From: Marinomonas piezotolerans
Lineage (GTDB): Bacteria > Pseudomonadota > Gammaproteobacteria > Pseudomonadales > Marinomonadaceae
DNA length: 64,000 nt
Reading direction: 5' to 3'
Assembly (NCBI RefSeq): GCF_003362755.1
Contig: NZ_QKRA01000006.1
Location: 62,001 to 126,000 of the forward strand
Within the stretch, counting starts at the first letter, position 1, and the number at the start of each line of letters is the position of its first letter. The notes under the pieces are model-generated. The model saw only the letters and a list, made by a program, of their open reading frames with translations. It had not been told where the DNA came from and did no database searches. The translations under genes and the position numbers were made by a program. Of this stretch, positions 45,920 to 55,697 are shown one piece after another.

Positions 45920-46822
45920 ATGCCTGCGTTTATGTATTTGCTTTTACCCATATCATTTTGGTCAGGAAATTACATTTTAGGTCGAGCAACAGTATCCGCA
46001 GGGATAGATCCCTACACCATATCCTTCTTCCGCTGGAGCTTAGCCTGCTTGCTAATTTTTCCATTCGCGATCAAGTACATCCGTGACGACATCCATCTCA
46101 TCAAAAAGCACTTCCCAATATTGGTACTGCTCGCTTTCCTTGGCATATGCAATTACAACTTATTCCTTTACGTCGGCTTAACATCGACGACCGTCACAAA
46201 CGCTGTATTGCTGAACTCACTCATGCCAGTAATGATACTGATTACCGCAAGAGTATTGCTTGGCTCAAAAACCAATAAATTGCAGAACATTGGCATTTTA
46301 ATTTCAACGTTAGGGGCGCTTGTTATTGTCTGCCGCGGCAGTATCGAAACGCTATTGCACCTGACGATTTCAAGCGGTGACTTATGGATTATCACTGCTG
46401 CGGTTAGCTGGGCTATTTACTCTGTTCTGTTAACCAAACGCCCTCCAATGCACCTGTTAAGTTTTTTTGCAGTAACCGCGATGTTAGGAACATCGATCCA
46501 ACTACCACTTTTCTTGCTTTTCGCCACAAGCAACGTCACCGAGCTGACCGTATCCAACTGGGGCGCCATTATTTATATGACGTTGTTTGCATCAATCGGA
46601 GCATTCATCTGTTGGAACATTGGTATTCAGAAACTTGGCGCTACCACTGCTGGACATTTCGTACACTTACTGCCCGTTTTCAGTATTTTCTTATCTACCA
46701 TCTTTTTAGGTGAAACCATTCATGGCTTCCATGGAGTCGGTATAATCTTAATTTTCTCGGGGATTGGCATCGCCACTGTCCTTAATCAGCAGATTAGAAA
46801 GTATGCACATCGACCCACCTAA
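45920..46822 (+). CDS. EamA/DMT-superfamily transporter
   Basis: This is a 300-residue membrane protein with about ten helices in two EamA repeats. The family patterns are GRATVSAGIDPYTISFFRWS near the start and, in each repeat, a helix such as TNAVLLNSLMPVMILITARV. Substrate cannot be read from the sequence; the family includes metabolite and amino-acid exporters. AGAAAGGA precedes the ATG. Its stop interlocks with the stop of the next gene on the other strand (4-bp overlap). Confidence 0.88.
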   Translation: MPAFMYLLLPISFWSGNYILGRATVSAGIDPYTISFFRWSLACLLIFPFAIKYIRDDIHLIKKHFPILVLLAFLGICNYNLFLYVGLTSTTVTNAVLLNSLMPVMILITARVLLGSKTNKLQNIGILISTLGALVIVCRGSIETLLHLTISSGDLWIITAAVSWAIYSVLLTKRPPMHLLSFFAVTAMLGTSIQLPLFLLFATSNVTELTVSNWGAIIYMTLFASIGAFICWNIGIQKLGATTAGHFVHLLPVFSIFLSTIFLGETIHGFHGVGIILIFSGIGIATVLNQQIRKYAHRPT

Positions 46823-47682
46823 GCTTTTTTACGGGTAATTTGGGCACTTATGACGATACTACAAAAGATTAGAGCTATCCCTGCGATTGCAATCGCATCT
46901 GGAACGTGCCCCCAAATGAGTAGTCCCCATAGCCCCGAAAACACAATCCCACTGTAACTTACAGGCGATACGACACTTGCAGGTGCATAGGTATATGCCA
47001 GTGTATAAAGGTACATGCCTACGTATAATGTGATAGAAACCAGCAACACCCATAGCCATGCACCACTCGGCAATACCAGACTCTCTCCTTGGAGCACCAC
47101 TAAAGGTAACGACAATAAAGCGGACATGGCGAAGTACACAATCATATTCTCCTGCCCTGACACATGACCACTTAAAAGCCGAGTAGTAACCATTGAACAT
47201 GCCAGCCCAACGGCCGACATGAAGCCGACAATATGCCATGGATTAAAATGTTCGGGGGTCGGCTTCATCACCAAAGCCACGCCAACAAAACCTATAATCA
47301 GAGGCAACCAGCGTGCTTTAGGAATCACCACTCGATGCATGATCAAAACAACAAACGGCACACATAATGGCGCACACGATCGAAGCAGAGAAGCTTCCAC
47401 CAAAGGAATATGGTTTAATGCCCAATAATAAAATAGAAAACCGAAGAAACCGCCTAGACAACGCAGAAAATGCGCCTTTACAACATGTATTGGGCGACGC
47501 TGCCACTTCCCTCTCATTTGCGGCAATAAAACCGCGACACAAAATACACTTTGCCAAAACATTAAAACTGGCACGGCGATTTGAGTCTGGGCAAATTTAG
47601 CGCCAACCGAGGTAATTGACATGATAAACGCATAAGCTAGTGTTGCGTATATCCCTTTTTTCACCAAATAGACATCACTCAC
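46819..47682 (-). CDS. EamA/DMT-superfamily transporter
   Basis: The product, about 287 residues, has about ten membrane helices and two EamA repeats (WALNHIPLVEASLLRSCAPL in the first; YTYAPASVVSPVSYSGIVFS in the second). It belongs to a different branch from the neighbouring plus-strand DMT protein, to which it is convergent. Start codons are ambiguous: GTG at 47682 has AGGA 7 nt upstream and is preferred over GTG at 47688, where the spacing is too short. Substrate unknown. Confidence 0.87.
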   Translation of the reverse strand: MSDVYLVKKGIYATLAYAFIMSITSVGAKFAQTQIAVPVLMFWQSVFCVAVLLPQMRGKWQRRPIHVVKAHFLRCLGGFFGFLFYYWALNHIPLVEASLLRSCAPLCVPFVVLIMHRVVIPKARWLPLIIGFVGVALVMKPTPEHFNPWHIVGFMSAVGLACSMVTTRLLSGHVSGQENMIVYFAMSALLSLPLVVLQGESLVLPSGAWLWVLLVSITLYVGMYLYTLAYTYAPASVVSPVSYSGIVFSGLWGLLIWGHVPDAIAIAGIALIFCSIVISAQITRKKA

Positions 47683-47732
47683 TGCCACATCCTGCCAAAT
47701 AAAGTTTCTTACCGTAAAAACGTTCTAAGAGT

Positions 47733-48431
47733 TTACTTTGCTCGGTGACCTAAGTAACGGGAAAATGGGGAATTAGAAGGCGTATCACGCAAAACTTTTG
47801 CATCATTTTGTGCCAAAATTTCACCTGACTCAATAAGCAGCACCTTACCTCCTAGCATCAGTGCATCTTGTGGACTGTGCGTTACCATAATAGTCGTCCA
47901 ATGGTTGGCCAGAGTGAGCTCAGCAATCAACTGAAGCATCTCATCACGCAACCTTGGATCAAGCGCACTAAAAGGCTCGTCCAGTAACAAAATAGGCTGT
48001 TTACGAGCTAAGACTCGCGCTACCGCTACCCGCTGGGCTTGTCCTCCCGATAGCTGTGATGGAAACTTCGTCTGATGTTCGGTGAGTTGCACTTGCTCAA
48101 CAGCCTGCTCCACTCTTATACGCTGCTGCTCAGATAAGTTTCGCGATGGGGCAATCCCAATTGCGACGTTGTGCCAAACATTCAATTGTGGAAACAAATT
48201 ATCACTCTGGAATAGAGTACTAATAGGTCGTTCGTACGGTAACAGGGCATTAAAATCGCCACCAGAGAAAAGCAACTCACCTTCTCCCCTTATATAACCG
48301 CCCAACAATGATAATAGCGTACTTTTACCGCCACCACTTGGACCTAAGATACATGTAACGCCGGGCTCAATCTCTGCATGATATCGCGCTTTAAAATCCA
48401 ACCACTGATACGATAAATCAAACGATAGCAC
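47733..48431 (-). CDS. thiQ: Thiamine ABC transporter ATPase ThiQ
   Basis: ThiQ powers import of thiamine and its phosphates. The 232-residue product has Walker A LGPSGGGKSTLLSLLGG, signature LSGGQAQRVAVARVLA, Walker B ILLLDEPFSALD and the switch histidine in MVTHSPQDAL. The start is GTG at 48431, with AGGAGG 5 nt upstream. It overlaps thiP by 14 nt. Assignment to thiamine rests on the riboswitch and ThiB/ThiP. Confidence 0.94.
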   Translation of the reverse strand: MLSFDLSYQWLDFKARYHAEIEPGVTCILGPSGGGKSTLLSLLGGYIRGEGELLFSGGDFNALLPYERPISTLFQSDNLFPQLNVWHNVAIGIAPSRNLSEQQRIRVEQAVEQVQLTEHQTKFPSQLSGGQAQRVAVARVLARKQPILLLDEPFSALDPRLRDEMLQLIAELTLANHWTTIMVTHSPQDALMLGGKVLLIESGEILAQNDAKVLRDTPSNSPFSRYLGHRAK

Positions 48432-49998
48432 GACGTCCTCCTAACCCGCGGTTTATCAATAGAAACAACATCAAGCAAAGTATAATTAAAACCACAGCAA
48501 CACATGCCCCTTGCTCAATTCGATAAGACCCAACCAGTTGAAACAGATACATAGGCAAGGTCACCAAATTTTCAGAACCGAACAATGCGACCACGCCAAG
48601 ATCTCCTAAACTTAATAAAACCGCGTACGCTAACCCTTGTGCCAACGCACTTCGACAGCTTTGCCACTCCAACATAAGCCTTGCACTACCTACAATGCCA
48701 TACTGATCGTATAGATGACGATAGCGCCTTTCTTGTTGATACAGCGTTGGCATGATGGCGCGCAGAACAAAAGGCAAGGCCATCATTGCATTCACCCAAA
48801 CCACTATCCAGTATGCATTACTGATACCTATACCTAACTCACGAAACACAATAAATAGTCCTGTCGCTAATACGAGCCCAGGCACCATCAACACCAAATT
48901 CCCCAGCTGCTCAAATCTATTAGCCCACTTATCTACTTGGGCTCGCCATTTCACTGCCCTAGCAAGCGACGCTATACTCATTGCCACCACTAAGGCTAAA
49001 ACTCCCGCTGGCAGCGCAATTCGCAATGAATGCCAAACTGACACCCAAACCGCAGGGACGAATAGAGTTTGCCAAAATAATTCTGAAAATATTGGGGTAA
49101 AAATTGCCACGAAAGGGGGAATCACCCATAGCAAAGCCAACATCATTACAGAGATATCACATAGTGAATTCCATCGAGTGCTTTTTAGCGGCACACGTAC
49201 ACCCTCAAACACACTAATATCCTGGCGTACATAGGGCGACAGCCGATAAACACATAATGCCACAGTAGTGCATATCAATATCTGCAGTAATGACAAATAA
49301 CTGGCTTTACTCAGATCAAACTCGAACCGAAGCGCTTGATAAATAGCCACTTCTAAGGTGCTTGAACGAGGACCACCACCGAGCGTTAAGACCACAGCAA
49401 AGCTCGAAAAGCAAAGCATAAAAATCAGTAAAAACAGTCCAGGCAAAGATTTCTTTATGTAATTCCATTCAATGAGACGAAATGCTTGCGTGCGCGACAA
49501 GCCAAGCTGACTCGCTAAACGCCACTGACTATCGGGAACCAAGCTATAGGTTTGCAATATCATCCGCACAGCTAATGGCATATTAAAAAACACATGAGCG
49601 ATCAGGATTCCCACTAAACCATAAAGCGGAAATGCCTCCCCCATCAACGATGACGCCCAACCACTGCGCCCATACACCACAACGATACCTAGAATGGCGA
49701 CAATCGTCGGCACGACCATGGAGATTGCAAATAGGTTAAGCAGAGCTTGTCGACCAATGAAGCGACGATGAAATAAACAAGACGCGACCGGTATTGCGAT
49801 CACAATACTGATTAAAGCACTAAGCAGTGCTTGCCACAGAGAAAATCGAATAACACGCCAAATGTACGGGTCATCAACATATTGCCCCCAAGACATTGGG
49901 GTCGCATAGGACAGCAGTGCGGCGACGGCCGCAGCGGCAATAAATAAATAAACGGCCAACCCAATCCAAGCTGGCCGTAAATACGCTCTAGCGAGCAT
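48418..49998 (-). CDS. thiP: Thiamine ABC transporter permease ThiP
   Basis: ThiP is the two-repeat permease of the thiamine importer (526 residues, about twelve helices). Both halves carry the permease-ATPase coupling loop (EWNYIKKSLPGLFLL in the first; EWQSCRSALAQGLAY in the second). I place the start at the ATG at 49998, 6 nt after the thiB stop, rather than at a TTG one codon earlier. It lies between thiB and thiQ under a TPP riboswitch. Confidence 0.93.
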   Translation of the reverse strand: MLARAYLRPAWIGLAVYLFIAAAAVAALLSYATPMSWGQYVDDPYIWRVIRFSLWQALLSALISIVIAIPVASCLFHRRFIGRQALLNLFAISMVVPTIVAILGIVVVYGRSGWASSLMGEAFPLYGLVGILIAHVFFNMPLAVRMILQTYSLVPDSQWRLASQLGLSRTQAFRLIEWNYIKKSLPGLFLLIFMLCFSSFAVVLTLGGGPRSSTLEVAIYQALRFEFDLSKASYLSLLQILICTTVALCVYRLSPYVRQDISVFEGVRVPLKSTRWNSLCDISVMMLALLWVIPPFVAIFTPIFSELFWQTLFVPAVWVSVWHSLRIALPAGVLALVVAMSIASLARAVKWRAQVDKWANRFEQLGNLVLMVPGLVLATGLFIVFRELGIGISNAYWIVVWVNAMMALPFVLRAIMPTLYQQERRYRHLYDQYGIVGSARLMLEWQSCRSALAQGLAYAVLLSLGDLGVVALFGSENLVTLPMYLFQLVGSYRIEQGACVAVVLIILCLMLFLLINRGLGGRRAIV

Positions 49999-50004
49999 CA
50001 ATGG

Positions 50005-50997
50005 TTAGCGCGTCGTTGCATCAAGCCACTCATTCACCCATTCGGTGCGATTATCTGCCACCTCACTCGCAGGGAGAGTTAAAACCTTAGTTGGCTTGGG
50101 TTGAGAGGTGAATGCCTCAGGTAAAGCGTCGATATTCTTTGTTACTGGGTACATCCAGTTTCCGGTTGCGACAGTATTTTGAAAGCCTGGCTGTAAAATA
50201 AACGCCATGAACTGCTCAGCTAATGCTTTGTTTGGCGCATTTTTTAACATCGCAGCCACCTCAACCTGTGGGTAGAACCCTTCGCTTGCAGGTGCCGCTT
50301 TGTATTTATCTTCACCTTCAGCAACGATGTGGTATGCAGGTGACGTGGTATAGCTGAGAACAACATCTGCCTCCCCTTTTAAGAACAGGCTATATCCGTC
50401 GTACCAACCTTTGCTGACGGTAACGGTATGACGAGAGAGCGTTTCCCAAGCTTTAGGTGCGTCTTCCCCATAGACCGACTTCATCCATAGCAACAAACCT
50501 AACCCTGGGGTGCTGGTTCGTGGATCTTGGTAAATAACACGCAAATTCTGATTTTCAACGACATCTTTTAAGGATTTAGGAGGATTAGCGAGTGCTTCGC
50601 TATTGTAAATAAACGCGAAGTACCCTTGATCGAATGGCACGAAGTAGTCATCACTCCATCCCCCTGGAGTCGTAACATCACTGGTATCTACCGTATGCTT
50701 TGCAAGTAAGCCCGTTTTCTTGGCGGCTTCCATGACATTCAAATCAAGCCCCAACAGTACATCAGCTTCAGACTCACTGCCTTCGAGCTGAACGCGTGAC
50801 AGAATCCCTACTGAAGAGTCCAAAGCGACGAAATTCAAATCGCATTCACACTGAGCTTCAAAGTTCTCTTTGATCTTCGGACCAGGCCCCCAATCAGAAG
50901 CAAAGGAATCATAGGTATAAACATTTAACGTATTAGCAGCCGCTGAGGCCGATATAGATAAGGCCATAGCACTAAAAACAATGGATTTAAAAGACAT
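50005..50997 (-). CDS. thiB: Thiamine-binding periplasmic protein ThiB
   Basis: ThiB delivers thiamine to ThiPQ in the periplasm. From the ATG at 50997 the protein has 330 residues with a signal peptide (SFKSIVFSAMALSISASAAA) and the family patterns VYTYDSFASDWGPGPKIKEN and LDLNVMEAAKKTGLLAKH. GGAG lies 5 nt before this ATG; an upstream in-frame start would put 15 unrelated residues before the signal. The ribosome-binding site lies in a small hairpin downstream of the TPP riboswitch. Confidence 0.94.
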   Translation of the reverse strand: MSFKSIVFSAMALSISASAAANTLNVYTYDSFASDWGPGPKIKENFEAQCECDLNFVALDSSVGILSRVQLEGSESEADVLLGLDLNVMEAAKKTGLLAKHTVDTSDVTTPGGWSDDYFVPFDQGYFAFIYNSEALANPPKSLKDVVENQNLRVIYQDPRTSTPGLGLLLWMKSVYGEDAPKAWETLSRHTVTVSKGWYDGYSLFLKGEADVVLSYTTSPAYHIVAEGEDKYKAAPASEGFYPQVEVAAMLKNAPNKALAEQFMAFILQPGFQNTVATGNWMYPVTKNIDALPEAFTSQPKPTKVLTLPASEVADNRTEWVNEWLDATTR

Positions 50998-51000
50998 AGT

Positions 51001-51017
51001 CGCTCCGTAAATGAGCG
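51001..51017 (-). promoter_or_regulatory. Hairpin covering the thiB ribosome-binding site
   Basis: On the minus strand CGCTC (51017-51013) can pair with GAGCG (51005-51001) around a 7-nt loop. The pairing covers most of the GGAG site that starts thiB translation. It is a candidate expression platform for the riboswitch acting on translation; no U-tract terminator is seen between the aptamer and thiB. Confidence 0.45.
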
Positions 51018-51053
51018 GCGTATAACTGGAAAGGCAAAGCATTTTGGCTTGCT

Positions 51054-51144
51054 ATCTCAATTCCTACGCCAGCATGATCTGGTTCAGGTTCAATGGGTTA
51101 GCGAAATGCTTCTCAGCAGCCCTACCGGCCACACCCCATGAGAT
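51054..51144 (-). ncRNA. TPP riboswitch (THI box) upstream of thiBPQ
   Basis: Read on the minus strand, the element contains GGGGTG, the GGCTGCTGAGA box (consensus CTGAGA), the ACCC...TTGAACCTGA segment, and ATGCTGGCGTAGGAA, in the conserved order of the thiamine pyrophosphate aptamer. The closing stem is ATCTCA (51144-51139) with TGAGAT (51059-51054). It lies about 57 nt upstream of the thiB start and should lower thiBPQ expression when TPP is abundant. Confidence 0.96.
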
Positions 51145-51152
51145 TTCGATGA

Positions 51153-51181
51153 TTTGTACAACGAGCGCGTTATTCTAGCAA
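51153..51181 (-). promoter_or_regulatory. Probable sigma-70 promoter of thiBPQ
   Basis: TTGCTA (51181-51176) and TACAAA (51158-51153) are separated by exactly 17 bp on the minus strand, and transcription from here would start just before the riboswitch. Each hexamer matches consensus at four of six positions. It lies immediately behind the waaA stop codon. Confidence 0.45.
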
Positions 51182-51185
51182 AACC

Positions 51186-52418
51186 CTACGAGAAGTCTAA
51201 ATATTGTAACACTCGCTTAAGCGCCCCTTGATTACGCTGCGCATTGGCCAGCGCGTTGACGCCAATAGAGAGGCGCTTGTCAGGATTCACCAATTCAACC
51301 AACTTGGAAGAAAGCTCGTTCGCATCGGCACATCGGTATGCACCTCCGTCTTCGACCAGCGACTCAGTGATATCAGCAAAATTGAAGGTATAAGGACCAA
51401 CAAGGATAGGTTTAGACAAAATCGCCGGCTCTATCGGGTTATGCCCACCTCTTTGGATTAAACTACCCCCGACAAACGCAACATCAGAGATGCCGTAGTA
51501 GCGCATCATCTCGCCCATGCTGTCTCCCAACAGCACATCGAATTCTACCCATTTTTCATACGGAATATTAGATCGACGGGCAACACGCAAGCCAGTTTTT
51601 CTCGCAAGTTCAAAAACTTGATCAAAACGCTCAGGATGTCTCGGGACGATGATCAGCTTGGCTTGCTGGTTCACTTTAAGCAAGGATTGATGCGCTTGTA
51701 ACACTTGCTCATCCTCACCTTCATGAGTGCTTGCAGCAACCCATACAAGTGCCCCAGATTCGGCAAAACCTGCTCGCCAATCCGCAACGACAGGGTCATC
51801 TAATACTTGCAAATCAAATTTAATGTTGCCTACAACCTTTACCTCATTTGCACCGAGTACTCTAAAGCGTTCAGCATCAATTTGAGAGTGAGCAAGGAAT
51901 CGTGTGGGTAACGCCATGAGCGCTCGTGAAAAAAAAGAAAAAGTTTGGTAGCGCTTAGCAGAGCGCTCACTTAGGCGAGCATTGATAACCTGCACCCGCA
52001 TTGCTTTTTGTTTCGCGATACACAGTAAATTTGGCCACAGCTCAGTTTCGACAATAGCAAGCTCTGAACAGTGAATGTGTTTAAAAGCTCGTTTCACGCA
52101 GAAACTTAGATCAATTGGTAGATAACGGTGTTGCACTCGATCAGAAAATAACCGGCTAAGTTGGCTAGCTCCCGTTGGCGTTACAGTCGTGACTAACATT
52201 GTTTTATGTGGATACGCTGCTAGCCACTGCTCAATCAATGCTTTAGCTGCCAACACTTCACCGACTGAAGCACAATGTAGCCAAAAATCCGCGCGTGTTT
52301 CAGGCCACCGACCCAACGCCTCTTCTAATCGGTAATTTGAGTAACGTTTTCGATAACCAAACAGACGCTTCAAAATAAAAGGAGACAGCATTACTAACAG
52401 CAAGCGATAGAGCCACAT
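51186..52418 (-). CDS. waaA: Kdo transferase WaaA
   Basis: WaaA transfers Kdo from CMP-Kdo to lipid A precursor at the inner membrane. The 410-residue product has an N-terminal membrane anchor (WLYRLLLVMLSPFILKRLFG), the acceptor-side motif FWLHCASVGEVLAAKAL and the late motifs GGSLIQRGGHNPIEPAI and VGPYTFNFADI. It follows msbA by 8 nt and so ends the hldE-msbA-waaA group. Whether it adds one or two Kdo residues cannot be told. Confidence 0.95.
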   Translation of the reverse strand: MWLYRLLLVMLSPFILKRLFGYRKRYSNYRLEEALGRWPETRADFWLHCASVGEVLAAKALIEQWLAAYPHKTMLVTTVTPTGASQLSRLFSDRVQHRYLPIDLSFCVKRAFKHIHCSELAIVETELWPNLLCIAKQKAMRVQVINARLSERSAKRYQTFSFFSRALMALPTRFLAHSQIDAERFRVLGANEVKVVGNIKFDLQVLDDPVVADWRAGFAESGALVWVAASTHEGEDEQVLQAHQSLLKVNQQAKLIIVPRHPERFDQVFELARKTGLRVARRSNIPYEKWVEFDVLLGDSMGEMMRYYGISDVAFVGGSLIQRGGHNPIEPAILSKPILVGPYTFNFADITESLVEDGGAYRCADANELSSKLVELVNPDKRLSIGVNALANAQRNQGALKRVLQYLDFS

Positions 52419-52426
52419 ATTCCAAT

Positions 52427-54190
52427 CTACTCTTCGCTAAATTGTTTTTGATGCAGGCTCGCGTAGGCGCCATTTTGTTCCAATAAAACCTTATGAGACC
52501 CAGACTCAACTATGACGCCATTATCAACGACCGCGATAACATCTGCATTTTCGATTGTCGAAAGCCGATGTGCGATTGCGATGGTCGTGCGATTTTTCAT
52601 CAATGTATCTAATGCTTGTTGAATCGCACGCTCAGACTCGGTATCCAGAGCAGACGTTGCCTCGTCAAGAATAAGAATAGGGGCATTCTTTAGAATCGCT
52701 CGCGCAATCGCAATGCGTTGACGCTGACCACCAGAAAGCAGCACACCGTTTTCACCCACTACAGTATCTAAACCAAGTTCTAATTGCTGAATAAACTCCC
52801 AAGCATTAGCCGCTTTCGCCGCTTCGATCACCGTCTCTTCTGGAGCATCACGCAAATAACCGTATGCGATATTGTCGCGAATGGTGCCATTAAATAGAAC
52901 GATATTTTGGTTCACTAAAGCAATCTGACTGCGCAAAGTTCGCAATGGATAATCACGAATATCATGTCCATCAATTAACAGCTCACCATCCGTCACTTCA
53001 TAGAGCCTTGGAATAAGATTCGCAAGTGTCGACTTCCCTCCCCCAGAACGTCCGACTAAGGCTAGCGTTTTTCCTGCTGGGACAGAGAGATTCACGCCAT
53101 CTAATGCTAAACGATCCGTATTAGGGTATTGAAAACTTAGGTTACGCCATTCGATATTACCTTGAGCTTGTGACAACGCACGCTTTCCGTTATCGGGCTC
53201 TTCGGTCATATCAATAAACTCAAAAATACTTTGAGCTGCTGCAATACCTTTTTGCAATATACTGTTGACGTCAGTTAGTTGACGCGCAGGTTTACTCAAC
53301 ATACCCGCGGCACCAATAAAGGCGACAAAATCCCCCGCAGACATTTGTGCACTTAAGGTCGGGTCCAATGCCAGCCAAATTAGTATGGCTAAGGCAATCG
53401 CCACTAAGAACTGAACGACCGGAATATTCAGAGCTTTAGTAAGCTCCATTTTTAGTTGGGTGCGACGATTGTCATCTGCCGCCTCACGAAAGCGCTGCCG
53501 TTCGTACTCAAATCCGCCAAATATCTTGACCACTTCTTGGCCTTTTATTGACTCTGAAGCGACGTCTGACACCCCTCCCATCGCGTTTTGGATTCGTTTA
53601 CTCAACTTACGAAAGCGCTTTGAAGCATAAGAGACAACATAACCAATGATCGGAATGATCAACAGAAATAATAATGAAAGCTTCCAGTTGGTATAAAGCA
53701 TATACCCTAGTAAGCCGATGACCGTAAAACCTTCTCGCAGCAACGTTTTGACGGCTGAGGTAACCGAGCCAATGACCTGCTCAGTATCATAAGTTAGCTT
53801 TGATAATAAGCGCCCCGAAGGCATCTCGTTGTAGTAACTAGACGGTAACAGGACCAGTTTATCAAACATCGTCGTGCGCAAATCATAAACCACTTTATTC
53901 GCAATAATCGCCATAAAGTAGCTACCTAAGAATGTCCCCACACCGCGTACTAAGAAAATACCTAAGATCGCAAGTGGAATCGTCACACGGTTCTCAGACA
54001 TTAATCCATTGGAAACCACATCAACAATATGTTTCAACAACGCCGCCAAGGCAGGCTCCATTACAGAGTACATCAAAAAACCAAGCACACTGATTACGAA
54101 CGTCAACCACGATGAACGCAAATACCCAAGCAACCTAAAATAAACGGATAGGCCCGATGAAGATTCTTTTTGCTGACTTGCTTGGGACAT
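52427..54190 (-). CDS. msbA: Lipid A export ABC transporter MsbA
   Basis: MsbA flips core-lipid A across the inner membrane. The 587-residue half-transporter has six membrane helices (about residues 20-310) and an ATPase domain with Walker A VGRSGGGKSTLANLIPRLYE, signature LSGGQRQRIAIARAI and Walker B ILILDEATSALD. Its ATG overlaps the hldE stop by one base (TAATG), and waaA follows, so lipopolysaccharide genes surround it. Confidence 0.95.
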   Translation of the reverse strand: MSQASQQKESSSGLSVYFRLLGYLRSSWLTFVISVLGFLMYSVMEPALAALLKHIVDVVSNGLMSENRVTIPLAILGIFLVRGVGTFLGSYFMAIIANKVVYDLRTTMFDKLVLLPSSYYNEMPSGRLLSKLTYDTEQVIGSVTSAVKTLLREGFTVIGLLGYMLYTNWKLSLLFLLIIPIIGYVVSYASKRFRKLSKRIQNAMGGVSDVASESIKGQEVVKIFGGFEYERQRFREAADDNRRTQLKMELTKALNIPVVQFLVAIALAILIWLALDPTLSAQMSAGDFVAFIGAAGMLSKPARQLTDVNSILQKGIAAAQSIFEFIDMTEEPDNGKRALSQAQGNIEWRNLSFQYPNTDRLALDGVNLSVPAGKTLALVGRSGGGKSTLANLIPRLYEVTDGELLIDGHDIRDYPLRTLRSQIALVNQNIVLFNGTIRDNIAYGYLRDAPEETVIEAAKAANAWEFIQQLELGLDTVVGENGVLLSGGQRQRIAIARAILKNAPILILDEATSALDTESERAIQQALDTLMKNRTTIAIAHRLSTIENADVIAVVDNGVIVESGSHKVLLEQNGAYASLHQKQFSEE

Positions 54191-55617
54191 TAAGAATTCG
54201 CCTTTTCAATAATTGACGTCGTAGAGTAGCCGTCCACGAAAGACAACACTTTCACTTCACCGCCATGTTCAATCACATGTTCCGCCCCAACAATGGATGC
54301 TACGGTGTAATCACCGCCTTTTACCAAAATATCAGGTGTTAACATTTTAATGATCTCCAACGGAGTATCTTCATCAAACCAAGTCACCCAATCTATAGCA
54401 CCCACACCTTCTAGTACCGCCATACGGTGGACTAAGTCGTTAACAGGTCGTTTCTCACCTTTTAAACGCTTCACTGATGCATCGGTATTGACGGCTACAA
54501 TCAGACGATCGCCTAGCGCTTTCGCTTGCTTAATGTAGGCAACATGGCCCGGATGCAAAATATCGAAGCAACCGTTGGTAAATACAATTTTCTCGCCATT
54601 AAGCTGCGCCATACGAATTTGCTCTTTAAGATCATCCGGTGATAGAACACCAAAGTTGCTCGAGTGAGATCGAGCGAACATAATCGCATCTAAAGTCTGC
54701 GCATCGATGGACGCCGTACCCAGCTTGCCCACAACATAGCCTGCCGCTTGATTAGCGTAATCCACTGCATCGGAAAAACGCTTGCTGGTTGCAAACACCG
54801 CCGTTAATACAGCAACAACCGTGTCACCTGCACCCGTCACATCAAAGACTTCTTTCGCGGCAGTCGCTAAGGAAAAAGGCGCTTTATTTTTTTCCAGCAG
54901 CATCAGTCCATCTTCACCACGCGTGACCAACAATGCTTGCCAACCGTAACGTTCGCGTAACTCAACGCCCTTTTGTTCGATATCTTTACTGTCGCGGCAT
55001 TCGCCTACTATGGCTTCAAACTCAACTAAATTAGGTTTTACCAAGGTGGCACCCTGGTAAATTGAAAAATCACTACCTTTTGGATCAACAAAACTCGGCA
55101 CGTCAGCGGCATTGGCATGAGCAATGAGAGTAGTTACGTCAGCCAAACAACCTTTGGCATAATCAGAAAATACGACGGCATTAACATCACCAAGTAACTG
55201 CTCGACTTTCTCTTCAATTGCTTGATTTTGACTCAATGAATCTTCGCGCTCTTCAAAATCCAAGCGAATCAGTTGTTGATGACGGCTTACTACACGCAAC
55301 TTGGTAATCGTTGGCAAAGACTCCGCCACCACAAAATGACAATCGACGCCTTCTTTTTTCAAAGCCACTTCAAGCGCAGCGGCATTTTCGTCGTTACCTA
55401 CCACGCCCACTAGCGATACACGAACGCCTAACTTTGCAAGTCCCAGCGCTACGTTTGCGGCTCCACCGGGTCGGTCTTCAACGCTCGATACCTTAACCAC
55501 TTGCACGGGGGCTTCTGGGGAAATGCGAGAGGTCCCGCCATGCCAGTACCGATCGAGCATTACATCACCAACGACAAGAATATGTTTGTTCTTAAAATTC
55601 AAATGTGAAGAGGTCAT
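54190..55617 (-). CDS. hldE: Bifunctional heptose kinase/adenylyltransferase HldE
   Basis: HldE phosphorylates D-glycero-beta-D-manno-heptose 7-phosphate at C1 and adenylylates the product after HldD/GmhB steps of the ADP-heptose pathway. The N-terminal ribokinase-like domain (about 1-320) has PGGAANVALGLAKLG and FDVTGAGDTVVAVLTA. The C-terminal nucleotidyltransferase domain (about 340-475) has FTNGCFDILHPGHVAYI and a KRLKGEKRPVN loop. The length of 475 residues matches full two-domain HldE. It is divergent from the plus-strand hldD group. Confidence 0.96.
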   Translation of the reverse strand: MTSSHLNFKNKHILVVGDVMLDRYWHGGTSRISPEAPVQVVKVSSVEDRPGGAANVALGLAKLGVRVSLVGVVGNDENAAALEVALKKEGVDCHFVVAESLPTITKLRVVSRHQQLIRLDFEEREDSLSQNQAIEEKVEQLLGDVNAVVFSDYAKGCLADVTTLIAHANAADVPSFVDPKGSDFSIYQGATLVKPNLVEFEAIVGECRDSKDIEQKGVELRERYGWQALLVTRGEDGLMLLEKNKAPFSLATAAKEVFDVTGAGDTVVAVLTAVFATSKRFSDAVDYANQAAGYVVGKLGTASIDAQTLDAIMFARSHSSNFGVLSPDDLKEQIRMAQLNGEKIVFTNGCFDILHPGHVAYIKQAKALGDRLIVAVNTDASVKRLKGEKRPVNDLVHRMAVLEGVGAIDWVTWFDEDTPLEIIKMLTPDILVKGGDYTVASIVGAEHVIEHGGEVKVLSFVDGYSTTSIIEKANS

Positions 55618-55697
55618 AGCGCTTTTTCATCGATTTTTAAAGGCAGGCATCTTATCATACCTGTCTTTCAAATTGGACTCACACGAAGTGACGCGAC

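Noticed and set aside
45726..45980. Plus-strand open frames of 84-89 codons in the region between rpsF and the DMT gene
   Set aside because: No ribosome-binding site, no recognisable family, and they overlap the rpsF promoter and the start of a clear transporter gene.
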